A stretch of 64,000 bases of DNA from assembly GCF_900111305.1 (NCBI RefSeq), contig NZ_FOGS01000002.1, forward strand, positions 248,001 through 312,000. The letters are read 5' to 3'. The DNA is from Vreelandella subterranea (GTDB lineage: Bacteria > Pseudomonadota > Gammaproteobacteria > Pseudomonadales > Halomonadaceae). The notes below the pieces were generated by a model. It saw only the letters and a program-made list of their open reading frames with translations, did not search any database and had not been told where the DNA came from. The translations under genes and the position numbers were made by a program. Shown piece by piece: positions 1 to 8,520 of the stretch (position 1 is its first letter; each line of letters starts with the position of its first letter).

Positions 1-1002
1 TACCAGTTGGCAGTCGGTGTCGGCCAGTTCGTTGCGTAAATTCTGAATAGCCTCTTCTCGAGCGGGGTCTTGATCGACACGGCGAATATAAATGGCCTTG
101 ATACGCCCAGGGTAATCGCGGACCACCTCGCTATACACCTCGGGGTCATGCTGACCGCTATCGCCTATCAAAATACACGGCAAATCATCGAACAGGGCCA
201 ACATATGATCGATCAGATCCCGCTTGTGTGCCTCCGCTCGCCTCGGCCAGGGATGGCGCCACGAGATACCCCATTCCCTTAGAAACAGGATAGGGCCTAC
301 CGGAATTCGGTTGAGTTGAAAAAAGGCTTCCAGCATTTCATAGATGGCCCAGGGCCCCCGGGAAACATACAGAATGGGCCGTTCGGCTTTATCGCTGGCA
401 CCGCGATGCAGCGCCTGATAGAGGGAAGCAACGCCAGGAAATGCGGTACGGCGGTGCGGCTTACGCACAAACAGGCGGTACAGCATCTTGAGCTTTTCAG
501 CCACGCCGGTGAACATCACGGTGTCATCAATATCGCTGATCACCACCAAGTCTGCCTCGGGTGGGGGGACGTAAATTTCTACCTGGGTATGAACCGGCCG
601 CTGGCCTTCAGCCTGCACCCTGATGTCAGCGACATGCCACGACACATCGATGGGCAGCGGGTGACTGATCGGCAAGTGGACGTAGAAGTAGCCATCGCGG
701 TCGGTGGAAACACACAGCTGATTGCCACCCAGAGTAAGCTCGACTGCCGCACCGGACAATCCGCGACGGAATATCCGCCGGGCGACGTCGGCTGTATCGC
801 GAAGCATGCCGCGCCTGGGGATGGCGCGGCCCAGGGCGGCCTGACGGAACACCCTGCCCATGACGAAAATTTCGCGCTGAGACCCGTAGCCACGATAGGG
901 GTGAACCATCATGCCGCCGCGGCCAAAATCGCGTTTCATGGGCTTGGCCATCACATGGGTAAGCCGCTTAACGAAGCTCGACCACTGGCGAAGCACCTTC
1001 AT
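1..1002 (-). CDS. App1-family phosphatidate phosphatase-like protein (DUF2183), 3'-truncated
   Basis: The frame is open for 334 codons from an ATG at 1002 and runs off the left edge, so the C-terminus is missing. The protein carries the App1 catalytic signature DIDDTVMFTG at about residues 157-166, then YVSRGPWAIYEML and GDSGQHDPEVYSEV. These are the HAD-like motifs of the DUF2183 family, whose yeast member App1 dephosphorylates phosphatidate and diacylglycerol pyrophosphate. A bacterial substrate is not established. The N-terminal 40 residues are basic and no signal peptide is seen. The ATG overlaps the stop of a 24-codon leader (TGATG), and no good ribosome site lies directly before it, so translation may depend on coupling. 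The family call is secure; the exact start is less so. Confidence 0.85.
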   Translation of the reverse strand, partial: MKVLRQWSSFVKRLTHVMAKPMKRDFGRGGMMVHPYRGYGSQREIFVMGRVFRQAALGRAIPRRGMLRDTADVARRIFRRGLSGAAVELTLGGNQLCVSTDRDGYFYVHLPISHPLPIDVSWHVADIRVQAEGQRPVHTQVEIYVPPPEADLVVISDIDDTVMFTGVAEKLKMLYRLFVRKPHRRTAFPGVASLYQALHRGASDKAERPILYVSRGPWAIYEMLEAFFQLNRIPVGPILFLREWGISWRHPWPRRAEAHKRDLIDHMLALFDDLPCILIGDSGQHDPEVYSEVVRDYPGRIKAIYIRRVDQDPAREEAIQNLRNELADTDCQLV

Positions 1003-1076
1003 CAAGCGTATTGACCAGGGTGACACTCTTTCTGCGATTTTCCCGGATATCTGCCGTTCGGTGTTTGGCTCATCAT
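1002..1076 (-). CDS. 24-codon leader ORF overlapping the App1 start
   Basis: A strong ribosome site (AAAAGGAGAGC) precedes a double ATG at 1076/1073. The frame reads MMSQTPNGRYPGKSQKECHP and four more residues, then stops at a TGA sharing its A with the ATG of the App1 gene (TGATG). This is the usual geometry of stop-start reinitiation. It may be a true leader peptide. Alternatively, a single frameshift may have split the original N-terminus of App1 from its body. No function is recognised for the peptide. Confidence 0.4.
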   Translation of the reverse strand: MMSQTPNGRYPGKSQKECHPGQYA

Positions 1077-1170
1077 GCTCTCCTTTTCGCGATGAGTAGA
1101 CATTAACAGTATCTGATCAGTCTGGCACCTGCTGTATAATCGTCAAGCCAAATACCCAGTGCGTGCGGCG

Positions 1171-2052
1171 CTAGGCGTTGTACAGCACCTCCCCTATCTG
1201 ACGAATATCATAGCCACCCAATGCCTCAGCACGCTGAACGAAGCGGGGTTGGCGACTAAAGGCCAACAGCGCCTGGACGCTTGGCTCGAAGTAGCTGCGG
1301 CGATGCATCATTAAATCGAACTGCTCGTCGTAAAGCGGGATAAAGTCAAGTTGCTGACGCCGCGCCGCTGCTTCAACGCCGAGCCCGACATCCGCCTCGC
1401 CTTGCAGCACGCTCAACGCCAGGTCGTCTTCGTTCAGGCTCGGGTGAGCCGCCCAATCAATCGCGGTGGGCGCGATACCCGCCTTGCCGAGCAGGTATGT
1501 TAACAACCGAGCGGCGCCAGCACCGGGTTGGCGGTGGGCAACGCGTGTCTTGGGGCGAGCCAGATCGGCAAGGCCGGTAATCCCCAAAGGATTACCAGCG
1601 GCAATCAATAACCCCTGGCGCCGGATTGCCCAGCGCAGCACGACCAAATCTTTTACGCCGCCCAACCCCAATAAATGCGGCTGGTTGTATTGACCGCTAT
1701 CAGGATCGAGCAAATGCACGCCGGCAACCATGGCGCGGCCCTCCAGCAGGCGGCGAACGCCGTCGCCGCTGCCGTGAAACAAGCTGGCCAAGTCGGAGCG
1801 ACTTTCGCGAATGGCCCATTCCAGTAACGGATCCTGGCTACCGGCCACCACCGCAGGCGGCGGCTGGCGTTGGGCCTGATCACCTTCAAGGTGGTTGAGT
1901 ACCCATAAATCAACCTGTTGACGAGGAAAGAGCAATTTCCCCGTCACACGGCTACAAGGTATCTGACCCTGGCGCACCAGGTCGTAGACCTTGCGCTCCT
2001 TGAGCCGTAAATAGTCGGCCACCTCGCTGGTGGTTAAATAATTGACGCTCAA
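1171..2052 (-). CDS. Excisionase-type HTH regulator with periplasmic-binding-protein-like domain
   Basis: This 293-residue protein starts at TTG 2052 with GAGG eight bases upstream. Residues 1-50 form a MerR/excisionase-type helix-turn-helix (YLTTSEVADYLRLKERKVYD). The remainder, about 70-290, resembles the PBP-like sensor domain found in molybdate/tungstate-type regulators (LLLDVLD-like core not needed; note GVEAAARRQQLDFIPLYDEQFDLMM). It has no signal peptide, so it would sense ligand in the cytoplasm. It is divergent from the tungstate transporter tupBCA, which suggests it controls that operon in response to oxyanion supply. The architecture is seen directly; the ligand is inferred from context. 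Confidence 0.75.
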   Translation of the reverse strand: MSVNYLTTSEVADYLRLKERKVYDLVRQGQIPCSRVTGKLLFPRQQVDLWVLNHLEGDQAQRQPPPAVVAGSQDPLLEWAIRESRSDLASLFHGSGDGVRRLLEGRAMVAGVHLLDPDSGQYNQPHLLGLGGVKDLVVLRWAIRRQGLLIAAGNPLGITGLADLARPKTRVAHRQPGAGAARLLTYLLGKAGIAPTAIDWAAHPSLNEDDLALSVLQGEADVGLGVEAAARRQQLDFIPLYDEQFDLMMHRRSYFEPSVQALLAFSRQPRFVQRAEALGGYDIRQIGEVLYNA

Positions 2053-2073
2053 CGACAGGCCCTCAGTGTTTTA

Positions 2074-2090
2074 TGCTGCATATAGCTGCA
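2074..2090. promoter_or_regulatory. Candidate operator between the HTH regulator and tupB
   Basis: TGCTGCATATAGCTGCA is a near-palindrome with TGCTGC and GCTGCA arms around an AT-rich centre. It lies about 22 bp upstream of the regulator start and about 80 bp upstream of tupB. The position suits autoregulation and control of the divergent transporter operon. Only a single copy is seen, so the evidence is weak. Confidence 0.35.
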
Positions 2091-2170
2091 CTAATTTCAG
2101 CACAGGATGCATCTTTGCATATTAACGATCATGCTGCCTACCTACACCACATCACGCTGACTATTTGACC

Positions 2171-2875
2171 ATGCCCGCTAGCGATAACCCCTTTTTAACC
2201 GCGCTGCAGCTTATTCTGCACATGGATAGCGACCTGTTCGCGATTGTGTCGTTGTCGTTGCAGGTATCGCTCGTGGCCGTTGCGCTCGCCGCGCTTGTGG
2301 GGTTACCGCTGGGTGCCGCCCTGGCGCTTTGGCGCTTTCCCGGTCGCAACGGTGTGATTATCGTGCTGAACGCCCTGATGGGCTTACCTCCCGTTGTCGC
2401 GGGGCTTTGTGTTTATCTGCTGCTCTCGCGCGCCGGGCCACTGGGCGAATGGGGGCTGCTGTTCAGCCCTACCGCCATGGTGGTGGCCCAATGGGTGTTG
2501 GTGTTGCCGATTATTGCCTCGCTGACGCGCCAGCAAGTCGAGGCATTACACGGCGAATACGCCGAACAGCTTCAATCCCTGGGCTTATCCACCGCCAGAA
2601 TGATGCCCACCCTGCTTTGGGACGCGCGGGTCGGGCTAGTCACCGTCATGCTGGCGGGTTTTGGCCGTGCCAGCGCTGAAGTCGGTGCGGTGATGATTGT
2701 GGGCGGCAATATCGAGGGTGTGACGCGGGTCATGACCACCAGCATCGTGCTGGAAACCAGCAAGGGGAACCTGCCGCTGGCCCTTGGCCTGGGGATCATT
2801 TTGCTGGCGCTGGTAACCTTGATTAACGCCCTCGCTCACCTGATGGGCGAAACCGCCAAGAGGCGCCTGGGATGA
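2171..2875 (+). CDS. tupB: Tungstate ABC transporter, permease
   Basis: This 234-residue integral membrane protein has about five or six hydrophobic segments and a central EAA-like loop (EYAEQLQSLGLSTARM) that would contact the ATPase. The sequence GFGRASAEVGAVMIVGGNI is typical of TupB/WtpB/ModB permeases. It forms the membrane channel for oxyanion import. I chose ATG 2171 over the upstream in-frame TTG at 2165. The gene overlaps tupC by four bases (ATGA), so the two are translationally coupled. Assignment to tungstate rests on the TupA partner at 3629. Confidence 0.88.
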   Translation: MPASDNPFLTALQLILHMDSDLFAIVSLSLQVSLVAVALAALVGLPLGAALALWRFPGRNGVIIVLNALMGLPPVVAGLCVYLLLSRAGPLGEWGLLFSPTAMVVAQWVLVLPIIASLTRQQVEALHGEYAEQLQSLGLSTARMMPTLLWDARVGLVTVMLAGFGRASAEVGAVMIVGGNIEGVTRVMTTSIVLETSKGNLPLALGLGIILLALVTLINALAHLMGETAKRRLG

Positions 2876-3594
2876 ATGCGCCCTTTCCTACACAGACCCC
2901 GATTGCCGACCTGCAGCTGGATAACGTCAGCTTCGAGCACCGCGGCCAGTCGCTGTTAGCCCACACTTCGCTGACGCTGTCGGGGTGCCGTCGTACGGTC
3001 ATCATGGGGCCTAACGGGGCTGGCAAAAGCCTGCTGATGCGCCTTGCCCACGGCTTACTGCCCCCCACCAGCGGGCAGGTGCGCTGGCAGGGCAAAACGC
3101 CCGTACAGGCCATGGTGTTCCAGCGACCGGTACTGCTGCGCCGCTCGGCGCTCGACAACCTGACCTATGTGCTCGCCATTCACAACGTGCCCCGCGCAAG
3201 GCGCAAGGCAGACGCTCTGCAGGCGCTCGCCACCTTTGGGTTGACCAGCCTCGCCCACCGTCCGGCCCGTGTGCTGTCAGGCGGTGAACAGCAACGCCTT
3301 GCCCTGGCCCGCGCCTGGCTGCTCAACCCCGATGTGCTGTTTCTGGATGAAGCCACCTCGGCACTGGACCCGGCAGCGATCAAAGCCGTGGAAGATGCCG
3401 TCATGACCTTCCACGCAAGCGGCACCCGCATTGTGATGACCACTCATGACTTGCATCAGGCCCAACGCCTGGCCGACGACGTGGTGTTTTTACATAACGG
3501 TCAATTGAGGGAACACAGCCCCGCCGAGACATTTTTCTCCGCGCCTCGCTCGTCAGAGGGTCGCGCATTTATCCAGGGTGAGCTGGTTTGGTAA
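2872..3594 (+). CDS. tupC: Tungstate ABC transporter, ATP-binding protein
   Basis: This 240-residue ABC ATPase has Walker A (GPNGAGKS), Q-loop (VFQRPVLL), signature (LSGGEQQRLALARAW), Walker B (VLFLDEATSALD) and the H-loop in MTTHDLHQA. It energises the TupB permease from the cytoplasmic side. No C-terminal TOBE or regulatory domain is present, so unlike ModC it should not bind oxyanion itself. It overlaps tupB by four bases. The binding-protein gene follows 34 bases downstream. Confidence 0.9.
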   Translation: MNAPFPTQTPIADLQLDNVSFEHRGQSLLAHTSLTLSGCRRTVIMGPNGAGKSLLMRLAHGLLPPTSGQVRWQGKTPVQAMVFQRPVLLRRSALDNLTYVLAIHNVPRARRKADALQALATFGLTSLAHRPARVLSGGEQQRLALARAWLLNPDVLFLDEATSALDPAAIKAVEDAVMTFHASGTRIVMTTHDLHQAQRLADDVVFLHNGQLREHSPAETFFSAPRSSEGRAFIQGELVW

Positions 3595-3628
3595 CCCTGA
3601 GCATCTCGCAAAAAGAAGGAATCGTGAC

Positions 3629-4438
3629 ATGAAAAAGACCGCGATCATCACCAGCGCAAGCCTGCTAAGCCTGGCCTGGGGAGGTCTGGCGCTGGCCGAT
3701 AACGACTACATAACGCTGGCCTCTACTACCTCGACGGAAAATTCGGGGTTATTTGATGCCATCATTCCAACGTTTACCGACAAAACCGACATCGATGTCA
3801 GGGTGGTTGCCGTAGGCACCGGCCAGGCGTTTGAAACCGCTCGGCGCGGCGATGCCGACAGCCTGCTGGTTCACGATACGGCAGGCGAGGAGCAGTTTGT
3901 CGCAGAGGGTTATGCCACCGAACGCCTGGATGTCATGTACAACGACTTCGTGATCGTCGGCCCCAGCGATGATCCCGCTGATATTCAAAGCAGCGAGACG
4001 GTGAGCGAGGCCATGCAACAGATCGCTGAAAGCGAGTCGGCCTTTGCCTCGCGGGGTGATGACAGCGGCACCAACCGTGCCGAGCTGCGTTTATGGGAGG
4101 ACGCAGGCGTTAACCCGCAAGGCGAGTGGTACCGGGAGCTGGGCAGTGGGATGGGGCCGACGCTCAATACGGCAGCTGGCATGAACGCCTACACCCTCAC
4201 CGACCGCGCCACCTGGGTGTCTTTTGAAAACCCGCAGGACTTGACCTTACTGTTTGAAGGCGATGAGGCGCTTTTCAATCAGTACGGTAGCCTGCTGATC
4301 TCGGAAGAGCGCCACCCTCACTTGAAGCATGACCTTGCCGCCCAGTGGCATGAATGGCTGGTCTCAGAAGAGGGCCAAGCCGCCATCGCTGATTACGAGG
4401 TCGATGGTCAGCAGCTGTTTTTCCCCAACGCGGAATAA
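3629..4438 (+). CDS. tupA: Tungstate ABC transporter, periplasmic substrate-binding protein
   Basis: The start is ATG 3629, after AAGAAGGA at 3613-3620; the longer upstream frame lacks a ribosome site. The 269-residue product has a Sec signal peptide ending near LALA-DN. The mature protein begins with TTSTENSGLF, the anion-binding TTSTxNSGL motif of TupA. It also has VGTGQAFETARRGDADSLLVHD and ASRGDDSGTNRAE, both characteristic of the tungstate-specific TupA branch. It captures tungstate in the periplasm for TupBC. Tungsten use would fit tungsten-dependent formate dehydrogenase or aldehyde oxidoreductases, none of which is in this window. Confidence 0.88.
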   Translation: MKKTAIITSASLLSLAWGGLALADNDYITLASTTSTENSGLFDAIIPTFTDKTDIDVRVVAVGTGQAFETARRGDADSLLVHDTAGEEQFVAEGYATERLDVMYNDFVIVGPSDDPADIQSSETVSEAMQQIAESESAFASRGDDSGTNRAELRLWEDAGVNPQGEWYRELGSGMGPTLNTAAGMNAYTLTDRATWVSFENPQDLTLLFEGDEALFNQYGSLLISEERHPHLKHDLAAQWHEWLVSEEGQAAIADYEVDGQQLFFPNAE

Positions 4439-4460
4439 CCTACCGACAGGTCATCGATCA

Positions 4461-4495
4461 AAAAGCCCCTCAGGCATGCTGCAGGAGGGGCTTTT
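4461..4495. terminator. Bidirectional rho-independent terminator after tupA
   Basis: The arms AAAAGCCCCTC and GAGGGGCTTTT form an 11-bp perfect stem. An A-run precedes it and a T-run follows it, so it can terminate both tupBCA and the opposing cysDN transcripts. Confidence 0.85.
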
Positions 4496-4541
4496 ATCTC
4501 ACCGCATTGCGAATCTTACCCAGTTGATGCCAGGTAAAAAC

Positions 4542-5978
4542 CTACAGCAGCTGGCGAATATCCTTGGCTTCCCAATGCGGAAAGTGCTTACGCACCAGGG
4601 CGTTGAGATCGCGCTCAAACGCCGCCCAATCGGTTTTTGCCGGGCCACTCTCTGACGCATTCGCCACGCCACGGATCATGCCTGCGCCGACGGTCACATT
4701 GGTCAGCCGATCGATAATGATAAAGCTGCCGGTACCGGGGCTGCTGCGATAATTGTCAACCGGAATCGCCGCCGTTAACTCTACCTCGCAGCGGGCGATG
4801 GCATTCAAGCTCAGCGAATCCGCAGCGTGCTTCTCAAGGGTGTTCACGTCGATCTGGTAGTCAATCGCGCTGACTTGCCCTGAGAGATCCCGCGTGGCGA
4901 GCTTGAAGTCGTAAAGTTTACCCGGCGCCAGCGCATCTTCGTGCATCCAGACGATATCCGCTTCAAAGGCGTTTGACAGCGGCAATGCCTCGTCGGCGCT
5001 GACGAGCCAGTCGCCGCGGGAAATATCAATTTCATCGTCCAGCGTGACGGTGATCGCCTGCCCCGGGTACGCCGCCGTCAAGTCACCCTCAAAGGTCACG
5101 ATCCGCTCGACGCGCGAGGTTTTACCCGACGGCAGAACCTTCACGGCTTGACCAGGGCGCAGTACGCCCGCCGCGAGCGTGCCGCAATAGCCACGAAAAT
5201 CCAGGTTGGGCCGATTGACATACTGCACCGGCAAACGCAGATCGGTAAGGTTCTGGTCATACGTGACCTCGACGCTTTCCAGCAGCTCAATCAGCGTTTT
5301 GCCTTCGTAGCCCGCCGTGTAATACCAGGGGGTCTGCTCGCTGGGATTGACGACGTTATCGCCGTTGAGCGCCGACATCGGCACAAAGCGAATATCGGGG
5401 GCGTTCAGATTGGTTGCGAAAGCACGATACTCTTCGACGATCTCGTTAAAGCGCTGCTCGGAGAAGTCGACCAGGTCCATCTTGTTGACCGCGATAACCA
5501 GGTGCTGAATGCCCAGCAAGTCGGCGATAAAGCTGTGGCGGCGGGTTTGCGTCTGCACGCCGTAGCGCGCGTCTATCAGGATCACCGCCAGGCTGGCGGT
5601 AGACGCTCCCGTGGCCATGTTGCGGGTGTACTGCTCGTGCCCCGGGGTATCGGCGATAATGAACTTGCGCTTATCGGTGGAGAAAAAACGATACGCCACG
5701 TCGATAGTGATGCCCTGCTCGCGTTCCGACTGCAGGCCATCGACCAGCAGCGCCAGGTCAACGGTATCGCCGGTGGTACCGCTGGTTTTGGACGCCTGGG
5801 TGATCGCCGCCAATTGATCCTCAAAAATCATCTTGGAATCGTGCAGCATCCGGCCAATCAGCGTGGACTTGCCATCATCGACACTGCCGCAGGTGATAAA
5901 GCGCAGCAGGTCCTTGTTTTCGTGCTCGTGCAGGTATTGCTCGATATTGTCGGCAATCAAATTCGATTGGTGGGCCAT
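4542..5978 (-). CDS. cysN: Sulfate adenylyltransferase subunit 1 (GTPase)
   Basis: This 478-residue EF-Tu-like GTPase drives the otherwise unfavourable synthesis of APS from ATP and sulfate by CysD. It has the P-loop [10 protein letters not shown] at about residues 31-40, the DTPGHEQY G3 motif and the NKMD G4 motif, followed by beta-barrel domains II and III. The length matches stand-alone CysN, so there is no fused APS kinase (CysC) and that gene must lie elsewhere. The start at 5978 has AGGAAG upstream. It is downstream of cysD, separated by 240 bp of REP-like repeats that could uncouple the two genes. Confidence 0.95.
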   Translation of the reverse strand: MAHQSNLIADNIEQYLHEHENKDLLRFITCGSVDDGKSTLIGRMLHDSKMIFEDQLAAITQASKTSGTTGDTVDLALLVDGLQSEREQGITIDVAYRFFSTDKRKFIIADTPGHEQYTRNMATGASTASLAVILIDARYGVQTQTRRHSFIADLLGIQHLVIAVNKMDLVDFSEQRFNEIVEEYRAFATNLNAPDIRFVPMSALNGDNVVNPSEQTPWYYTAGYEGKTLIELLESVEVTYDQNLTDLRLPVQYVNRPNLDFRGYCGTLAAGVLRPGQAVKVLPSGKTSRVERIVTFEGDLTAAYPGQAITVTLDDEIDISRGDWLVSADEALPLSNAFEADIVWMHEDALAPGKLYDFKLATRDLSGQVSAIDYQIDVNTLEKHAADSLSLNAIARCEVELTAAIPVDNYRSSPGTGSFIIIDRLTNVTVGAGMIRGVANASESGPAKTDWAAFERDLNALVRKHFPHWEAKDIRQLL

Positions 5979-6052
5979 GTCGAACTTCCTAGATAATGTT
6001 GTTTATCTTGATGTTGGGTGCCGCGGCTAGTTTTGGGTGGCAGGATCATTGC

Positions 6053-6212
6053 TGATCGCCCAATGAATTGGGCTCCTACAAAAACCTACATGCACCACAG
6101 TCCTTGTAGGAGCCCGACTTGTCGGGCGATCAGGCCGTCTACAAGCGATGAATGACGGCGGCTTGATCATTGCTAATCGCGCAATGAATTGCGCTCCTAC
6201 AAAACCTTTTGG
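6053..6212. repeat. REP/BIME-like repeats within the cysD-cysN operon
   Basis: One full and one partial copy of a REP doublet are present. The full copy starts at 6053 with TGATCGCCCAATGAATTGGG, then GCTCCTACAA. About 30 bp later come TTGTAGGAGC and CCCGACTTGTCGGGCGATCA. A second left half starts at 6174 (period about 121 bp) and ends just before the cysD stop. Each half forms its own small hairpin, and the GCTCCTACAA/TTGTAGGAGC arms pair over a longer distance. The same family is in three tandem copies at 61014-61329. Confidence 0.85.
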
Positions 6213-6218
6213 ATGCTA

Positions 6219-7181
6219 TTAGAAGTACCCCTCACGCTTTTTCTTTTCCATCGAGCCCGCCTGGTCGTGGTCGATGGCGCGGCCGCTGCGTTCGCTGGTC
6301 TTGGTCAGCAGCATTTCCTGGATGACTTCGGGCAAGCTGGCGGCTTTGGATTCCACCGCGCCGGTGAGTGGGTAGCAGCCCAGGGTTCTGAAACGCACCC
6401 ACTTCTCTTCGGGCACTTCACCCGGTTCCAGCGGCATGCGGTCGTCGTCGACCATGATCTGCATGCCGTCGCGCTCGACCACGGGGCGCGGGGCTGACAG
6501 GTACAAGGGCACAATGGGGATCGATTCCAGATAGATGTACTGCCAGATATCCAGCTCGGTCCAGTTGGAAAGCGGGAACACGCGGATCGACTCGCCCTTG
6601 TCGACCTTGGCGTTGTAGATATTCCACAGCTCCGGGCGCTGTTTTTTCGGGTCCCAGCGGTGGTATTTATCGCGGAAGGAGTAGACACGCTCCTTGGCAC
6701 GGGACGCTTCCTCGTCGCGTCGGGCACCGCCGAACGCGGCGTCAAAGCCATGTTTGTCCAGCGCCTGCTTGAGCGCCTGGGTCTTCATGATGTCGGTGTA
6801 CTTGGCGCTGCCGTGATCGAACGGGTTGATATTCGCCGCCCGGCCTTCCTCGTTGGTATGAACGATAAGCTCCATGCCCGCCTCTGCCGCCATGCGGTTG
6901 CGGAATTCGATCATCTCGCGGAATTTCCAGGTGGTGTCGATATGCATCAGCGGGAACGGCGGCGTACCGGGGTAAAACGCCTTGCGCGCCAGGTGCAGCA
7001 TCACCGAGGAGTCTTTACCAATGGAGTACATCATCACCGGGTTGGAAAACTCGGCGGCAACCTCGCGAATGATATGGATCGATTCCGCTTCGAGCTGCTT
7101 TAAGTGCGTCATGCGCGCAGCACTTGGCGCACCGGGCATTTCAGGCCGCGACGCGGCTGAAGGATTGGAAAACTGGGACAT
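6219..7181 (-). CDS. cysD: Sulfate adenylyltransferase subunit 2
   Basis: This 320-residue ATP pyrophosphatase-fold enzyme makes APS from ATP and sulfate in assimilatory sulfate reduction. The PP-loop-type motif [15 protein letters not shown] is at about residues 49-63. [16 protein letters not shown] and [16 protein letters not shown] follow, as in all CysD proteins. The start at 7181 is supported by GTGAGGTAG upstream and gives a 23-residue N-terminal extension before the [12 protein letters not shown] that begins the E. coli protein. An AT-rich stretch upstream (about 7260-7310) could hold the CysB-type activation region, but I cannot assign a site. Confidence 0.95.
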   Translation of the reverse strand: MSQFSNPSAASRPEMPGAPSAARMTHLKQLEAESIHIIREVAAEFSNPVMMYSIGKDSSVMLHLARKAFYPGTPPFPLMHIDTTWKFREMIEFRNRMAAEAGMELIVHTNEEGRAANINPFDHGSAKYTDIMKTQALKQALDKHGFDAAFGGARRDEEASRAKERVYSFRDKYHRWDPKKQRPELWNIYNAKVDKGESIRVFPLSNWTELDIWQYIYLESIPIVPLYLSAPRPVVERDGMQIMVDDDRMPLEPGEVPEEKWVRFRTLGCYPLTGAVESKAASLPEVIQEMLLTKTSERSGRAIDHDQAGSMEKKKREGYF

Positions 7182-7337
7182 GGCCGACTACCTCACAAAA
7201 ACAAACCTGTGGCACTGCGCAAAAGCTGAGCGCTAAGATGTGGGTAGGGTAACGTCTTGGCAATAATAACCCAAAAGAATTAATAACTATCTTTTTATTC
7301 TTTTACTGCCTATGAGTTCAACAAGCCGTCGTAGCGG

Positions 7338-8072
7338 CTAAACCGTGACGCGCTCGATCCAGGTTTCCCACTGCTGGTCGTGGAAATCAAGGATGCGATA
7401 ACCGGGGCGCGATGCCTCATCGATCATGAAGTGCTCTGCCCCGGGCATGAATTGATCAGAAATCGCCGGGCAGCCATAAACGGCAACATCATGGGTGCTG
7501 GCTAGATGATGCTGGGCATAGGTCTGGTGGGCATGACCAAACAGAATGATCTTGACCTGGGGAAATGCGCTGATGACCTCCCAGAACGCCTCGCGGTCCT
7601 GCAACCCGATGGCATCCATCCAGGTCGCCCCCACGTCAACGGGAGGATGATGCATCGCGATCAAGGTCGGTCGGTGATCGCCCTCAAGCTTCGCCGACAG
7701 CCCCGCCAAGGCATCACGGCCCAGCTCACCGTAGGGCTCGCCCTCAACCGGGGTATGCAACAGCAGTAGGCGCCAGGGCGGCAGCGACACCTCATCGGCC
7801 AACGGATGCTCTGCTTGCATCAGCGCGGGTTGGTCGTGATTGCCCGCCATCCAGGCCCACGGACAGGGCAACTGCGACATCGTCTCAGCGGCCAGCTCAT
7901 AAGAGGCTGCCGTTTCGTCCTGACTGACATCACCGGTCAACACCACAAAGTCGGGCCGCTCAGCGATAGCTGCCTGCAGCACCCGCTGCAGGTGGTGCCA
8001 GGGCACACCCGCGCGGGATCGCGCTTGTTTATCCGCGTACAGGTGGGCATCGGTGATTTGCACCAAACGCAT
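7338..8072 (-). CDS. cpdA: 3',5'-cyclic-AMP phosphodiesterase, calcineurin-like
   Basis: This 244-residue metallophosphoesterase has the binuclear metal ligands in order: ITDAHL (D8, H10), LTGDVSQD, MAGNHDQPA, AMHHPP and FGHAHQTY. This is the CpdA/Icc pattern, and the enzyme hydrolyses cAMP to AMP. It is the last gene of nudF-DUF1249-cpdA, the same order found next to tolC in E. coli. Its ATG overlaps the preceding stop (ATGA). No tolC or parE is seen nearby. Confidence 0.9.
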   Translation of the reverse strand: MRLVQITDAHLYADKQARSRAGVPWHHLQRVLQAAIAERPDFVVLTGDVSQDETAASYELAAETMSQLPCPWAWMAGNHDQPALMQAEHPLADEVSLPPWRLLLLHTPVEGEPYGELGRDALAGLSAKLEGDHRPTLIAMHHPPVDVGATWMDAIGLQDREAFWEVISAFPQVKIILFGHAHQTYAQHHLASTHDVAVYGCPAISDQFMPGAEHFMIDEASRPGYRILDFHDQQWETWIERVTV

Positions 8073-8518
8073 CAGGGCAACTCCGGCACGTCAACAGTGT
8101 GTCCATGCGCCAGGGCATGGGCCAGCCATTCGCCGAGAAAGCGATTCAACTGCAGCTTTTCATCCGGCTGGTGCATGCGGGCATTAGGGTAGCGGTAGCG
8201 CCCTCTGAAATGGCGCTCGCGCTGAAAGTCGGTAACTTCCGCCATGCGAACGTCGTGGTAAAGATGCACACGCATCGTGGGACCTTCCCACAACGTATCC
8301 ATGGGGCTGCTTTGGGACACTTCCAGCATGGTGGTGTAAGGGGCGTTTTGCAAAATCTTGAGTTGCAGATCACCGAAATCCTGGTCATCGCCGCGCAAGG
8401 CAATGTTGCGTTGCTGGTCGCCTTCCAGGTCACCCACCAGGCGAACCAGGCGCAAATAGTTGGCGCTGCACTCGGCTTGGAGCGTCTTCAAATCGGTGAC
8501 ATAAGCCATTTTCGCCAT
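8072..8518 (-). CDS. yqiB: DUF1249 family protein (YqiB-like)
   Basis: This 148-residue soluble protein starts at ATG 8518, preceded by GAGGAG, and overlaps the nudF end closely. It matches the DUF1249/YqiB family by the sequence APYTTMLEVSQ and the C-terminal RYRYPNARMHQPDEK. Function is unknown. The conserved position between nudF and cpdA is the best support. No signal peptide or membrane segment is seen. A longer in-frame extension to 8656 lies inside nudF and has no start signals. Confidence 0.85.
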   Translation of the reverse strand: MAKMAYVTDLKTLQAECSANYLRLVRLVGDLEGDQQRNIALRGDDQDFGDLQLKILQNAPYTTMLEVSQSSPMDTLWEGPTMRVHLYHDVRMAEVTDFQRERHFRGRYRYPNARMHQPDEKLQLNRFLGEWLAHALAHGHTVDVPELP

Positions 8519-8520
8519 GA

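Noticed and set aside
316-1014. A 232-codon plus-strand frame at the left edge
   Set aside because: The minus-strand App1 gene with its DIDDT motif occupies this region; the plus frame is antisense.
5148-5996. A 282-codon plus-strand frame
   Set aside because: It mirrors cysN, which is unambiguous on the minus strand.
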